A DNA stretch of 64,000 bases from Streptomyces cyaneogriseus subsp. noncyanogenus (lineage in GTDB: Bacteria; Actinomycetota; Actinomycetes; Streptomycetales; Streptomycetaceae): positions 1,054,001 to 1,118,000 of the forward strand of contig NZ_CP010849.1 in the NCBI RefSeq assembly GCF_000931445.1, written 5' to 3'. The notes under the pieces were generated by a model that saw only the letters and a list, made by a program, of their open reading frames with translations, was not told the origin of the DNA and did no database searches. Positions 43,855 to 51,541 of the stretch are shown here, in pieces (position 1 is the stretch's first letter; every line of letters begins with the position of its first letter). The translations under genes and the position numbers were made by a program.

Positions 43855-46125
43855 TCAGGCCAGCGGTACGGTCACCTCGCCCGTCCCCTCGGCGCTCGCG
43901 CCGCCGGCCACCCGCACGGTGAACGGCCGGCCGCCGCCGCTCTCGGTGACGCGCAGCAGATCGCCCTCGCGCCGTACGCGGAAGCCGGCCGCCGGCGCCC
44001 CGGTCGCGTCGGGCACGGTGACCTCGGCGGCGTACTCGGGTCCGGTGGGCGGGTGGACGAGCAGGGTGAGCGCGTCCAGCCAGTCGCCGTCGGGGCGCGT
44101 GCCCTCGGCGGCCAGCGGCAGGACGGCGCCCTCACGGACGTACAGCGGAAGGCTGTCGTAGCCGTGCCGTTCGGTGCGCCAGGCCGGGCCGGTGACCTTC
44201 CCGCCGCTCAGCAGGTGGGTCCAGGTGCCCTCGGGGAGGTAGACCTCCACCTCGCCGTCCTCGGTGAAGACGGGGGCGACCAGCAGGTCGGGGCCGAGCA
44301 TGTACTGGCGGTCCAGCGGGCGGCACGCCGGATCGTGCGGGAACTCCAGCACCATGGGCCGCATGACCGGCACGCCGGTGCGGTGGGCCTCGGCGGCGGC
44401 GCCGTACAGGTAGGGCATGAGCCGCTGCTTGAGCAGGGTGAACCGCCGGGCGACGTCGACCGCCTCGTCGCCGAACTCCCACGGCACCCGGTACGACGAC
44501 GAGCCGTGCAGGCGGCTGTGCGAGGAGAGCAGGCCGAAGGCCAGCCAGCGCTTGAACACCGACGGCTCGGGGGTGCCCTCGAAGCCGCCGATGTCGTGGC
44601 TCCAGAAGCCGAAGCCGCTCAGGGACAGCGACAGACCGCCGCGCAGCGACTCGGCCATGGCCTCGAAGGAGGACCAGCAGTCGCCGCCCCAGTGCACCGG
44701 GTACTGCTGTCCGCCCGCGGTCGCGGACCGGGCGAAGAGCACGGCCTCGCCGTGGCCCCGCTCCTTCTCCAGGAGTTCGAACACGGTCCGGTTGTAGAGG
44801 TGGGTGTAGTAGTTGTGCATCCGCTCGGGGTCGGAGCCGTCGTGCCAGACGACATCGGTGGGGACGCGCTCGCCGAAGTCCGTCTTGAAGCAGTCGACGC
44901 CCTGGTCCAGCAGCGGCTTCAGCTTCGACTGGAACCAGGCGCGGGCCTCGGGGCTGGTGAAGTCGACCAGGCCCATGCCCGCCTGCCACAGGTCCCACTG
45001 CCAGATGTCGCCGTTCGGCCGGCGCACCAGGTGGCCGAGGGCGGCGGCCTCGTCGAACAGCGGAGACTTCTGCGCGATGTAGGGGTTGATCCAGGCGCTG
45101 ACCCTCAGGCCCTTCTCCTTCAGCCGGGCCAGCATGCCCTCCGGGTCGGGGAAGACGTCCGGGTCCCACTGGAAGTCGCACCACTGGTACTCGCGCATCC
45201 AGAAGCAGTCGAAGTGGAAGACGGACAGGGGGATGCCGCGCTCGGCCATGCCGTCGACGAAGGACATCACGGTCCGCTCGTCGTAGGAGGTGGTGAAGGA
45301 GGTGCTGAGCCACAGGCCGAAGGACCAGGCGGGCGGCAGGGCCGGGCGGCCGGTGAGGGCCGTGTAGCGGGTCAGGACGTCCTTGGGGGTGGGACCGGCG
45401 ACGACGTAGTACTCCAGCGTCTGGTCCTCGACGCTGAACTGGACCTGCCCGACGGACTCGGAGCCGACCTCGAAGGAGACCGCGCCGGGGTGGTTGACGA
45501 AGACGCCGTAGCCGCGGGAGGAGAGGTAGAAGGGGACGTTCTTGTACGCCTGTTCGCTGCTGGTGCCGCCGTCGGCCTGCCAGATGTCGACGACCTGGCC
45601 GTTCTTGACGAACGGGGTGAAACGCTCACCGAGGCCGTAGATCTGCTCGCCGACTCCGAGCGCGAGCTGGGCAACCATGTGGTGGGCGCCGTCGCCGGTG
45701 ACGGCGAAGGCGGTCCCCTTGCGGCCCGACCGGATCAGCTCGCGTCCGTCCGCGTCGTGGAAGGTGAGGGCCCAGGGGGCGGACTCGTCCAGCCGGAGGG
45801 TCAGCGGGCCGCTGGTCAGCTCCGTGACGGTGCCGTCCCGGCGCACCCGGGCGGCCTCGCCGCCGTGCGCGGTGAGGGCGAAGTCGGGGCCCGGGCGGCG
45901 CTTGCCCGCGTGGTGGGTGACGCGGACGCCGATCACGCCCTCGGCCGGGGAGAAGCAGTCGACCGTGAGGAGCGGCGCGTTGAGCGTGCCTCCCCTGCCG
46001 GTCACCTTCCGGACGGCGGCGTGGGCGGTGAAGCGGTCGGCGCCGGAGCGCACGTCGCGGACGTCGGTGGCGTACGAGATGCGCACACCGTCGCGGACGA
46101 GCCAGAAGCCATCGGTGAACTTCAT
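43855..46125 (-). CDS. yicI: GH31 alpha-xylosidase (YicI-like)
   Basis: A 756-aa glycoside hydrolase that releases xylose from alpha-xylosyl-glucose units such as isoprimeverose or xyloglucan fragments. The catalytic nucleophile is Asp416 in VDCFKTDFGER, and the acid/base Asp482 lies in HWGGDCWSSFEA; both fall at the same numbers as in E. coli YicI, and KTDFGE (rather than the WxDMNE of alpha-glucosidases) marks the xylosidase branch. There is no signal peptide, so it acts on imported oligosaccharides. The start is fixed at MKFTDGFWLVRDG because the longer frame reads through the hexamer array. It is divergent from the ABC transporter. Confidence 0.93.
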   Translation of the reverse strand: MKFTDGFWLVRDGVRISYATDVRDVRSGADRFTAHAAVRKVTGRGGTLNAPLLTVDCFSPAEGVIGVRVTHHAGKRRPGPDFALTAHGGEAARVRRDGTVTELTSGPLTLRLDESAPWALTFHDADGRELIRSGRKGTAFAVTGDGAHHMVAQLALGVGEQIYGLGERFTPFVKNGQVVDIWQADGGTSSEQAYKNVPFYLSSRGYGVFVNHPGAVSFEVGSESVGQVQFSVEDQTLEYYVVAGPTPKDVLTRYTALTGRPALPPAWSFGLWLSTSFTTSYDERTVMSFVDGMAERGIPLSVFHFDCFWMREYQWCDFQWDPDVFPDPEGMLARLKEKGLRVSAWINPYIAQKSPLFDEAAALGHLVRRPNGDIWQWDLWQAGMGLVDFTSPEARAWFQSKLKPLLDQGVDCFKTDFGERVPTDVVWHDGSDPERMHNYYTHLYNRTVFELLEKERGHGEAVLFARSATAGGQQYPVHWGGDCWSSFEAMAESLRGGLSLSLSGFGFWSHDIGGFEGTPEPSVFKRWLAFGLLSSHSRLHGSSSYRVPWEFGDEAVDVARRFTLLKQRLMPYLYGAAAEAHRTGVPVMRPMVLEFPHDPACRPLDRQYMLGPDLLVAPVFTEDGEVEVYLPEGTWTHLLSGGKVTGPAWRTERHGYDSLPLYVREGAVLPLAAEGTRPDGDWLDALTLLVHPPTGPEYAAEVTVPDATGAPAAGFRVRREGDLLRVTESGGGRPFTVRVAGGASAEGTGEVTVPLA

Positions 46126-46207
46126 GATCTTCCTCGGGTGGGGCGGGATCCGTCCGGTGGGGAACCGTTCGGCGGAGCTGTTCGGCCGAGCTGTTCCGGC
46201 CGGCCCA

Positions 46208-46310
46208 TTCGACTTCGTTCGACAGGAATTCGACGGCCTTTCGACACTCGTTCGACGCCGTTTCGACGGCGATTCGACCGAGTTCGACGGCGCTTCGACG
46301 AACTGTCGAC
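46208..46310. repeat. Helically phased TTCGAC hexamer array upstream of the alpha-xylosidase
   Basis: TTCGAC begins at 46208, 46218, 46229, 46240, 46251, 46262, 46273, 46283 and 46294, with a degenerate GTCGAC at 46305. Spacing is 10 or 11 bp throughout, one DNA turn. The spacers differ, so this is not a simple tandem duplication. It lies 83 bp upstream of the alpha-xylosidase start and about 280 bp before the binding-protein start. Suited to cooperative binding of a regulator on one DNA face; also present in the leader if transcription starts near 46360. Confidence 0.85.
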
Positions 46311-46387
46311 GGAGTTTCGGCCTGGAGCTGTCCGACGGCCCCGGAAGGGACCGCGCGAAGCGATTTGATCGTACACAAAACAAATGC

Positions 46388-46407
46388 CACCGAGGGAGCC
46401 CTCGGTG
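46388..46407. promoter_or_regulatory. Perfect inverted repeat in the divergent promoter region
   Basis: CACCGAGGG and CCCTCGGTG with a 2-bp AG spacer. It sits between the two transcription units, roughly 180 bp before the binding-protein gene. A dyad TGAC-N6-GTCA at 46512-46525 lies nearer that gene and is another operator candidate. Confidence 0.55.
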
Positions 46408-46586
46408 CGGAAGCGACAGCGTGACCAGGGCTTATCACCGTGCGACAGGCGGTTTTCACCCTCCGGAACGGCGAGACGGACGCCACTTCCTCTAGCGCGC
46501 CGACCTATTGCTGACGTATTAGTCATCACATCAAACAAATCCGTTCGGCGAAGGGGCCGAGCGGTACGACAGCAAGGGCCGCAGCA

Positions 46587-48010
46587 ATGTCCGAACGCTT
46601 CACGCGGGGCAGTACACCCACCGTGACAGCACCTTCTCCGGCCGCCGTACGCCGCCTGCGCGCGGGCTCGCGCGGAGCCGTCACGCCACTGGCCGCCGCC
46701 TCCGTCCTGATCGCCGGGGTGGCGCTGAGCGGCTGCGCACAGCAACGCGACGGCGATGTGTACACCGTGATGAACTCCTCGACCGACGAGTCCTACCACC
46801 GCTGGGACGCGGAGGCGATGGCCCGCTGTGGCGAGCGGCTGGGCGTGCGGATCGAGCAGCAGAGCGTCCCCGCGGCGCAGGTGATGACGAAGGCGCTGCG
46901 CATGGCCTCCTCCAAGTCGCTGCCGGACATCGTGCAGTTCGACGCCTCCGAGATGCCGGTCTTCGCGGAGGCCGGCGGCCTCGTCGACCTCCGGACGCTG
47001 GGCCTGAGCACGCGGGACATCCCCGAGGGGATCGTGAACTTCGGTTCGTACAAAGGGACGTACTACGGTGCGGCGCGGTCGGTGAACACGCTCGCGCTCT
47101 TCTACAACAAGGACGTCCTCGACGAGGCCGGGGTGCGGGTGCCCACCACCTGGGCCGAGCTGCGCGAGACCGCGCGGAAGCTGACCGAGGGCAAGCGGTA
47201 CGGGCTGGCGCTGAGCGCGGGCGGCGCGGAGGACGGCGTCTTCCAGTTCACGCCGTTCATGTGGTCCAACGGCGGTGACGAGCGGAAACTGGACGGCCCG
47301 CGGGTCGTGGAGGCCCTCGACTACTGGAAGGCGCTGCTGAAGGACGGCTCGCTGTCGAAGTCGACGGTCAACTGGACGCAGGCCGACGTCAACGACCAGT
47401 TCATGGCCGGCAACGCGGCCATGATGATCAACGGGCCCTGGCAGGTGGAGACCCTCAACACCAGGAAGTCCGTAATAACTTCGTATAGCATACATTATAC
47501 GAAGTTATACGAGACGTCAACGACCAGTTCATGGCCGGCAACGCGGCCATGATGATCAACGGGCCCTGGCAGGTGGAGACCCTCAACACCAGGAAGTCGC
47601 TGCACTGGGGCATCGCCGAGATCCCGGTGCCCGAGGCCGGTGCGACATCGGTCGGTCCGCTCGGCGGTGCCGTGCTGACCGTGCCCAGGACCGGCGACGC
47701 TCAGCGGGAGCGGACGGCGGGCCGGATCGTCGCCTGCCTGGCGAGTGAGAAGGAGCAGCTCACCTACGCCCTCAACAGCTGGATGGTCCCGGCCAACGCC
47801 AAGGCCGCCGCCGTCTGGCGGGAGCGGGTGCCCGAGCTGGACGCCCTCGCCGACCAGGTGGCCGCCGCCCGGTCCCGTACGGCGCGGCTCGGCGCCGGCT
47901 GGCCGAACGTGTCGCTCGCCCTCCAGAGCGCCTTCCAGTCCGCCCTGACCGGCCAGTCCAGCGAAGCCGCCCTCCAGCGCGCCCAGCAGCGGGCCACGAG
48001 CGGGAACTGA
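46587..48010 (+). CDS. ABC transporter sugar-binding lipoprotein, interrupted by linker artefact
   Basis: A solute-binding protein of the family 1 (MalE-like) group for an oligosaccharide importer. The signal sequence ends at the lipobox VALSGC with the lipidated Cys50. Later blocks are YTVMNSSTDESYHRW, LPDIVQFDASEMPVFAEAGGLVDL, LALFYNKDVLDEAGV and FMAGNAAMMINGPWQ, the last being a family hallmark. As written the frame breaks near 47471. Deleting 128 bp (linker 47471-47512 plus one 86-bp duplicate) joins both halves into a single 431-aa frame. GTG 46620 is an alternative start. Confidence 0.85.
47385..47598. repeat. Artificial 86-bp direct duplication around a loxP linker
   Basis: 47385-47470 and 47513-47598 are identical. 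Both encode the DVNDQFMAGNAAMMINGP region of the binding protein. The 42-nt linker lies exactly between them. Confidence 0.92.
47471..47512 (+). other. loxP-containing 454 Titanium paired-end linker (assembly artefact)
   Basis: Same 42-nt sequence and orientation as at 41627. In one frame it translates to the odd peptide VITSYSIHYTKLYE, which I recall as a typical mark of this contamination in protein databases. Confidence 0.93.
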
Positions 48011-48021
48011 GGTACACCGCC

Positions 48022-49165
48022 ATGACCACGTCCACCGCCACCGCTCCGGCGCCGGCCGCCACCGCCACGGCGGCCCGCACCCCCGGCTCCGGCCGGCTGC
48101 GCCGCCGGCTCACCCAGTGGGGGTTCGTCGCCCCCGCGGTCGTCTTCAGGCTGCTGTTCTTCGGCTACCCGCTCGTCCGCAACGTCCTGATGAGCTTCGT
48201 AATAACTTCGTATAGCATACATTATACGAAGTTATACGAGGCGTCCTGGAAGACGTGGGCCCAGTTGTCGGTGCCGTCGAAGGGCGCCTCGCCGGTGAAG
48301 AACGTCTTCGGGTCGTATAACTTCGTATAATGTATGCTATACGAAGTTATTACGCTTCGGCTACCCGCTCGTCCGCAACGTCCTGATGAGCTTCCAGCAC
48401 TACACCCCGAAGACGTTCTTCACCGGCGAGGCGCCCTTCAACGGCACCGACAACTGGGCCCACGTCTTCCAGGACGCCCTGTTCGGCAAGGCCCTGTGGC
48501 ACACACTCGTCTTCACCGCCGGCTCGCTGCTCGGGCAGTTCTGCGCCGGGCTCGCCCTCGCCGTCTTCTTCAACCGCAGGTTCCCCCTGAGCGGGGCGCT
48601 GCGCTCGCTGATCCTGCTGCCCTGGCTGGTGCCCATGGTGGTGTCCGGCATCGTGTGGCGGCGCATCCTCGACCAGGACACGGGCGTGCTCAACTCGTTC
48701 CTGGACACCCTGGGCCTGGGCGGTCACACGCCGTGGCTCACCAGCCCGGACCTGGCCCTGCTGTCGGTGGTGCTGGTCAACATCTGGATCGGCATCCCGT
48801 TCAACATGGTCATCCTGTACGGCGGCCTCCAGGAGATCCCGAAGGAGCTGTACGAGGCGGCGTCGCTGGACGGCGCGTCGGCCTGGCGGACCTTCCGGTC
48901 GGTCACCCTGCCGATGCTCAAGCCCGTTATCACGGTCGTCCTCGTGCTCGGCTTCATGTCGACGGTCAAGATCCTCGACCTGATCCTCGCCCTCACCGAC
49001 GGCGGCCCCGCCGACGCGACCCAGACCCTCGGCACGCTCACCTACCAGAACTCCTTCGTGCAGCTCGACTTCGGGGCGGGCGCGGTCGTCGGCAACGTAC
49101 TCATCCTGATCTCCGCGGTGTTCGCGGTGTTCTACCTGCGGGCCAACCGCACCGAGGGGAAGTGA
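48022..49165 (+). CDS. ABC transporter sugar permease (MalF-like), interrupted by linker artefact
   Basis: An inner-membrane permease with six helices. The N-terminal half (RRRLTQWGFVAPAVVF, LLFFGYPLVRNVLMSF) continues after the insert with QHYTPKTFFTG. The cytoplasmic EAA loop reads LYEAASLDGASAWRTFRSVTLPMLKP, the contact for the ATPase. The frame is destroyed at 48198 by 196 bp: two linkers, a 73-nt inverted copy and a 39-bp duplicate. Removing 48198-48393 restores a 315-aa protein, normal for MalF-type sugar permeases. It follows the binding-protein gene by 11 bp. Confidence 0.85.
48198..48239 (+). other. loxP-containing 454 linker, first of an inverted pair
   Basis: Identical to the linkers at 41627 and 47471, with the loxP core at 48202-48235. 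It interrupts the permease gene just after the NVLMSF codons. Confidence 0.93.
48240..48312 (-). repeat. Misplaced 73-nt inverted copy of downstream permease sequence
   Basis: This segment is the reverse complement of 48406-48478 with one mismatch: 48278 is C where complementing 48440 (A) predicts T. It is enclosed by two linkers in opposite orientation, as expected of a mate joined through the linker. Confidence 0.9.
48313..48354 (-). other. loxP-containing 454 linker, second of an inverted pair
   Basis: The same 42-nt linker read on the opposite strand, starting TCGT and ending TACG. Then 48355-48393 repeats 48159-48197 exactly (39 bp) and the genuine permease sequence resumes. Confidence 0.93.
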
Positions 49166-49170
49166 CGGAC

Positions 49171-49998
49171 ATGGCCGCTCCCACGCCGACCACGCCCCGG
49201 CGCCGCTGGGGCTCCACCCTCGCCGGGCTGCTCATCCTGTGCGTGATGCTGTTCCCGCTGTACTGGATGCTCAACACCGCGCTCCAGCCCGAGTCGGGGC
49301 TGCTCCAGGTCGACCCGGTGCCGGGCGGCCTGGACCTGTCCGGCTTCTCCAAGGCCGTCAGCGACCAGGGCGGTCACCTGCTCACCTCGCTGCTGGTCTC
49401 GCTCGGCGCCGTCGCGATCTGCCTGCTGATCGCGGCTCCGGCGGCGTACGGACTGGCCCGCTTCGGGCTGCGCGGCTCGCGCGGGATCGTGTTCGGCACG
49501 CTGATCACCCAGATGGTGCCGGGCATCGTCATCGCCAACGCGCTGTACAACTCGTACGTCGACCTCGGCCTGGTCAACTCCTACTTCGGCCTGATGCTGG
49601 CGGACGCCTCGCTCGGCATCCCGTTCTCCATCGTGCTGATGCGGTCCTTCATGGTGTCCATCCCCGGCGAGGTGATCGAAGCCGCGGAGCTGGACGGGGC
49701 CGGGCCGGTGCGCACGTTCCTCCGCGTGGTGCTGCCGATGAGCCGCAACTCCCTGATCACCTCGGGCCTGTTCGCGTTCCTGTTCTCGTGGAGCGACTTC
49801 ATGTTCGCCCTCACCCTGAACACCACGGACGACGTCAAGCCGATCACACTGGGCATCTACCAGTACATCGGCGCGCACGTCGGTGACTGGGGCTCGGTGA
49901 TGGCGGCGTCCGTCCTGTCCGCGGTCCCGGCGGCGATCCTGCTCGTCCTGGCCCAGAAGTACATCGCCGCCGGCATCACCGGCGGATCCGTCAAGTGA
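49171..49998 (+). CDS. ABC transporter sugar permease (MalG-like)
   Basis: A 275-aa inner-membrane permease, second of the pair. It has an N-terminal helix LLILCVMLFPLYWMLNTAL, an EAA loop IEAAELDGAGPVRTFLRVVLPMSRNSL, and the MalG-type C-terminal segment FLFSWSDFMFALTL. A GTG at 49162 that overlaps the upstream stop is an alternative start (translational coupling); ATG 49171 has GGGGA about 10 nt upstream. No ATPase gene follows, as in many Streptomyces sugar importers that use the shared MsiK ATPase. Confidence 0.87.
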   Translation: MAAPTPTTPRRRWGSTLAGLLILCVMLFPLYWMLNTALQPESGLLQVDPVPGGLDLSGFSKAVSDQGGHLLTSLLVSLGAVAICLLIAAPAAYGLARFGLRGSRGIVFGTLITQMVPGIVIANALYNSYVDLGLVNSYFGLMLADASLGIPFSIVLMRSFMVSIPGEVIEAAELDGAGPVRTFLRVVLPMSRNSLITSGLFAFLFSWSDFMFALTLNTTDDVKPITLGIYQYIGAHVGDWGSVMAASVLSAVPAAILLVLAQKYIAAGITGGSVK

Positions 49999-50029
49999 CC
50001 ACCACACCCCTGGAGATGGGTCCGACCCC

Positions 50030-51409
50030 ATGAGTGACTTCCCCGGTTTCCCGCCCGGTTTCGTCTTCGGCGCGGCGACCGCCTCGTACCAGATCGAGGG
50101 AGCGGCGCGCGAGGACGGCCGCGGCCCGTCGATCTGGGACACCTACAGCCACACCCCCGGCCTGGTCGCGGACGGCGACACCGGCGATGTCGCCTGCGAC
50201 CACTACCACCGCTACCCCGAGGACGTGGCGCTCCTGCGCGACCTGGGCGTGGACTCCTACCGCTTCTCGATCGCCTGGCCGCGGATCGTGCCCGACGGCT
50301 CGGGCCCGGTGAACCCCAAGGGCCTGGACTTCTACTCCCGGCTGGTGGACGAGCTGCTCGCGGCGGGCATCGAGCCGGCCGCCACCCTCTACCACTGGGA
50401 CCTGCCCCAGGCGCTGGAGGACCGGGGCGGCTGGCGGGTGCGGGAGACGGCCGAGCGGTTCGCCGCGTACACGGCCGCCGTCGCCGAGCGTCTCGGCGAC
50501 CGGGTGCCGCGCTGGATCACCCTGAACGAGCCGTGGTGCAGCGCCTTCCTCGGCTACTCCGTCGGCCGCCACGCGCCCGGCGCCCGCGAGGGCCGGGGCG
50601 CCCTGGCCGCCGCCCACCACCTGCTGGTGGGCCACGGGCTGGCGGTGTCGGCGCTGCGGGCGGCCGGGGTGCGCGAGGTGGGCATCACGCTCAACCTGGA
50701 CCGGAACCTGCCGGTCACCGACTCCCCCGCCGATCTGGCGGCCGTGGTCCGCGCGGACACCCAGCACAACCTGGTGTGGACCGAGCCGATCCTGGCCGGC
50801 CGCTACCCGGCCACGGAGGAGGAGACCTGGGGCGAACTGATCACCGGCCAGGACTTCCGGCGCGACGGCGACCTGGAGCTGATCTCCCAGCCGCTGGACT
50901 TCCTCGGCGTCAACTACTACCGGCCGATCGTGGTCGCCGACGCCCCCCACCGGGAGGCCGACCCGGCCCGGCGCACGGCGACGGACAACCGCTACGAGGA
51001 GGTGCGGCTGCCGGGCGTGCGGCACACGGCGATGGGCTGGCCGGTCGCCCCGGACACCTTCACCGACCTGCTCGTGCGGCTGAAGCAGCAGTACGGGGAG
51101 GCGCTGCCGCCGATCCACATCACCGAGAACGGCTCAGCGGAGGACGACACCGTCGCCGCCGACGGAGCGGTGCACGACGCCGACCGCGTGGCCTATCTGC
51201 GCGACCACCTCACCGCGCTGCGGGCGGCGATGGACGCCGGCGTCGACGTCCGCGGCTACTACGTCTGGTCGCTGCTGGACAACTTCGAGTGGGCGTACGG
51301 CTACGGGAAGCGGTTCGGGATCGTCCGCGTCGACTACGACACACAGCGGCGCACCCCCAAGGACAGCTACCACTGGTACCGGGAGATGATCGCGGCACAG
51401 CGCCGCTGA
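50030..51409 (+). CDS. GH1 beta-glucosidase
   Basis: A 459-aa cytoplasmic beta-glucosidase. The acid/base Glu167 is in WITLNEPWC and the nucleophile Glu366 in HITENGSA. The substrate pocket FGAATASYQIEGA, YHWDLPQAL, NYYRPIVV and WSLLDNFEWAYGYGKRFG are all typical. It is the last gene of the ABC-transporter unit (31 bp after the permease). Together with the alpha-xylosidase it could dismantle imported xyloglucan-type oligosaccharides: xylose is removed first, then the beta-1,4-glucose backbone. That substrate pairing is inference. Confidence 0.93.
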   Translation: MSDFPGFPPGFVFGAATASYQIEGAAREDGRGPSIWDTYSHTPGLVADGDTGDVACDHYHRYPEDVALLRDLGVDSYRFSIAWPRIVPDGSGPVNPKGLDFYSRLVDELLAAGIEPAATLYHWDLPQALEDRGGWRVRETAERFAAYTAAVAERLGDRVPRWITLNEPWCSAFLGYSVGRHAPGAREGRGALAAAHHLLVGHGLAVSALRAAGVREVGITLNLDRNLPVTDSPADLAAVVRADTQHNLVWTEPILAGRYPATEEETWGELITGQDFRRDGDLELISQPLDFLGVNYYRPIVVADAPHREADPARRTATDNRYEEVRLPGVRHTAMGWPVAPDTFTDLLVRLKQQYGEALPPIHITENGSAEDDTVAADGAVHDADRVAYLRDHLTALRAAMDAGVDVRGYYVWSLLDNFEWAYGYGKRFGIVRVDYDTQRRTPKDSYHWYREMIAAQRR

Positions 51410-51541
51410 CCGGGACACCCCGTGCGGACCGCCGGGGCCCGGCGGGCGGCTCCGGTCCCGCCCGCCGCCCGGCTTCCCGGCGGGCCCACCGGCCCCCTCC
51501 GGTCGTCCCGGCGCCCGGGCGGGCCGGTGTGCCGGCCCGGG

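Noticed and set aside
46208..46310. TTCGAC array as a CRISPR or simple tandem repeat
   Set aside because: The unit is only 6 bp with variable 4-5 bp spacers, so neither CRISPR spacers nor slippage copies fit.
43855..46383. Longer alpha-xylosidase frame starting at 46383
   Set aside because: The extra 86 residues are a Ser/Arg/Pro-rich reading of the hexamer array; the enzyme family starts at MKFTDG.
46122..47495. 457-aa minus-strand open frame beginning MYAIRSYYG
   Set aside because: It starts inside the linker and runs antisense to the binding-protein gene; a shadow created by the artefact.
47764..48222. Minus-strand open frame beginning MYAIRSYYE
   Set aside because: Again begins in the linker; antisense to the permease and binding-protein genes.
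41627..48354. Four loxP sites as a natural or engineered Cre/lox recombination system
   Set aside because: All copies carry the same 4-nt linker flanks, each sits between duplications of local DNA, there is no recombinase or marker gene, and removal restores intact frames.
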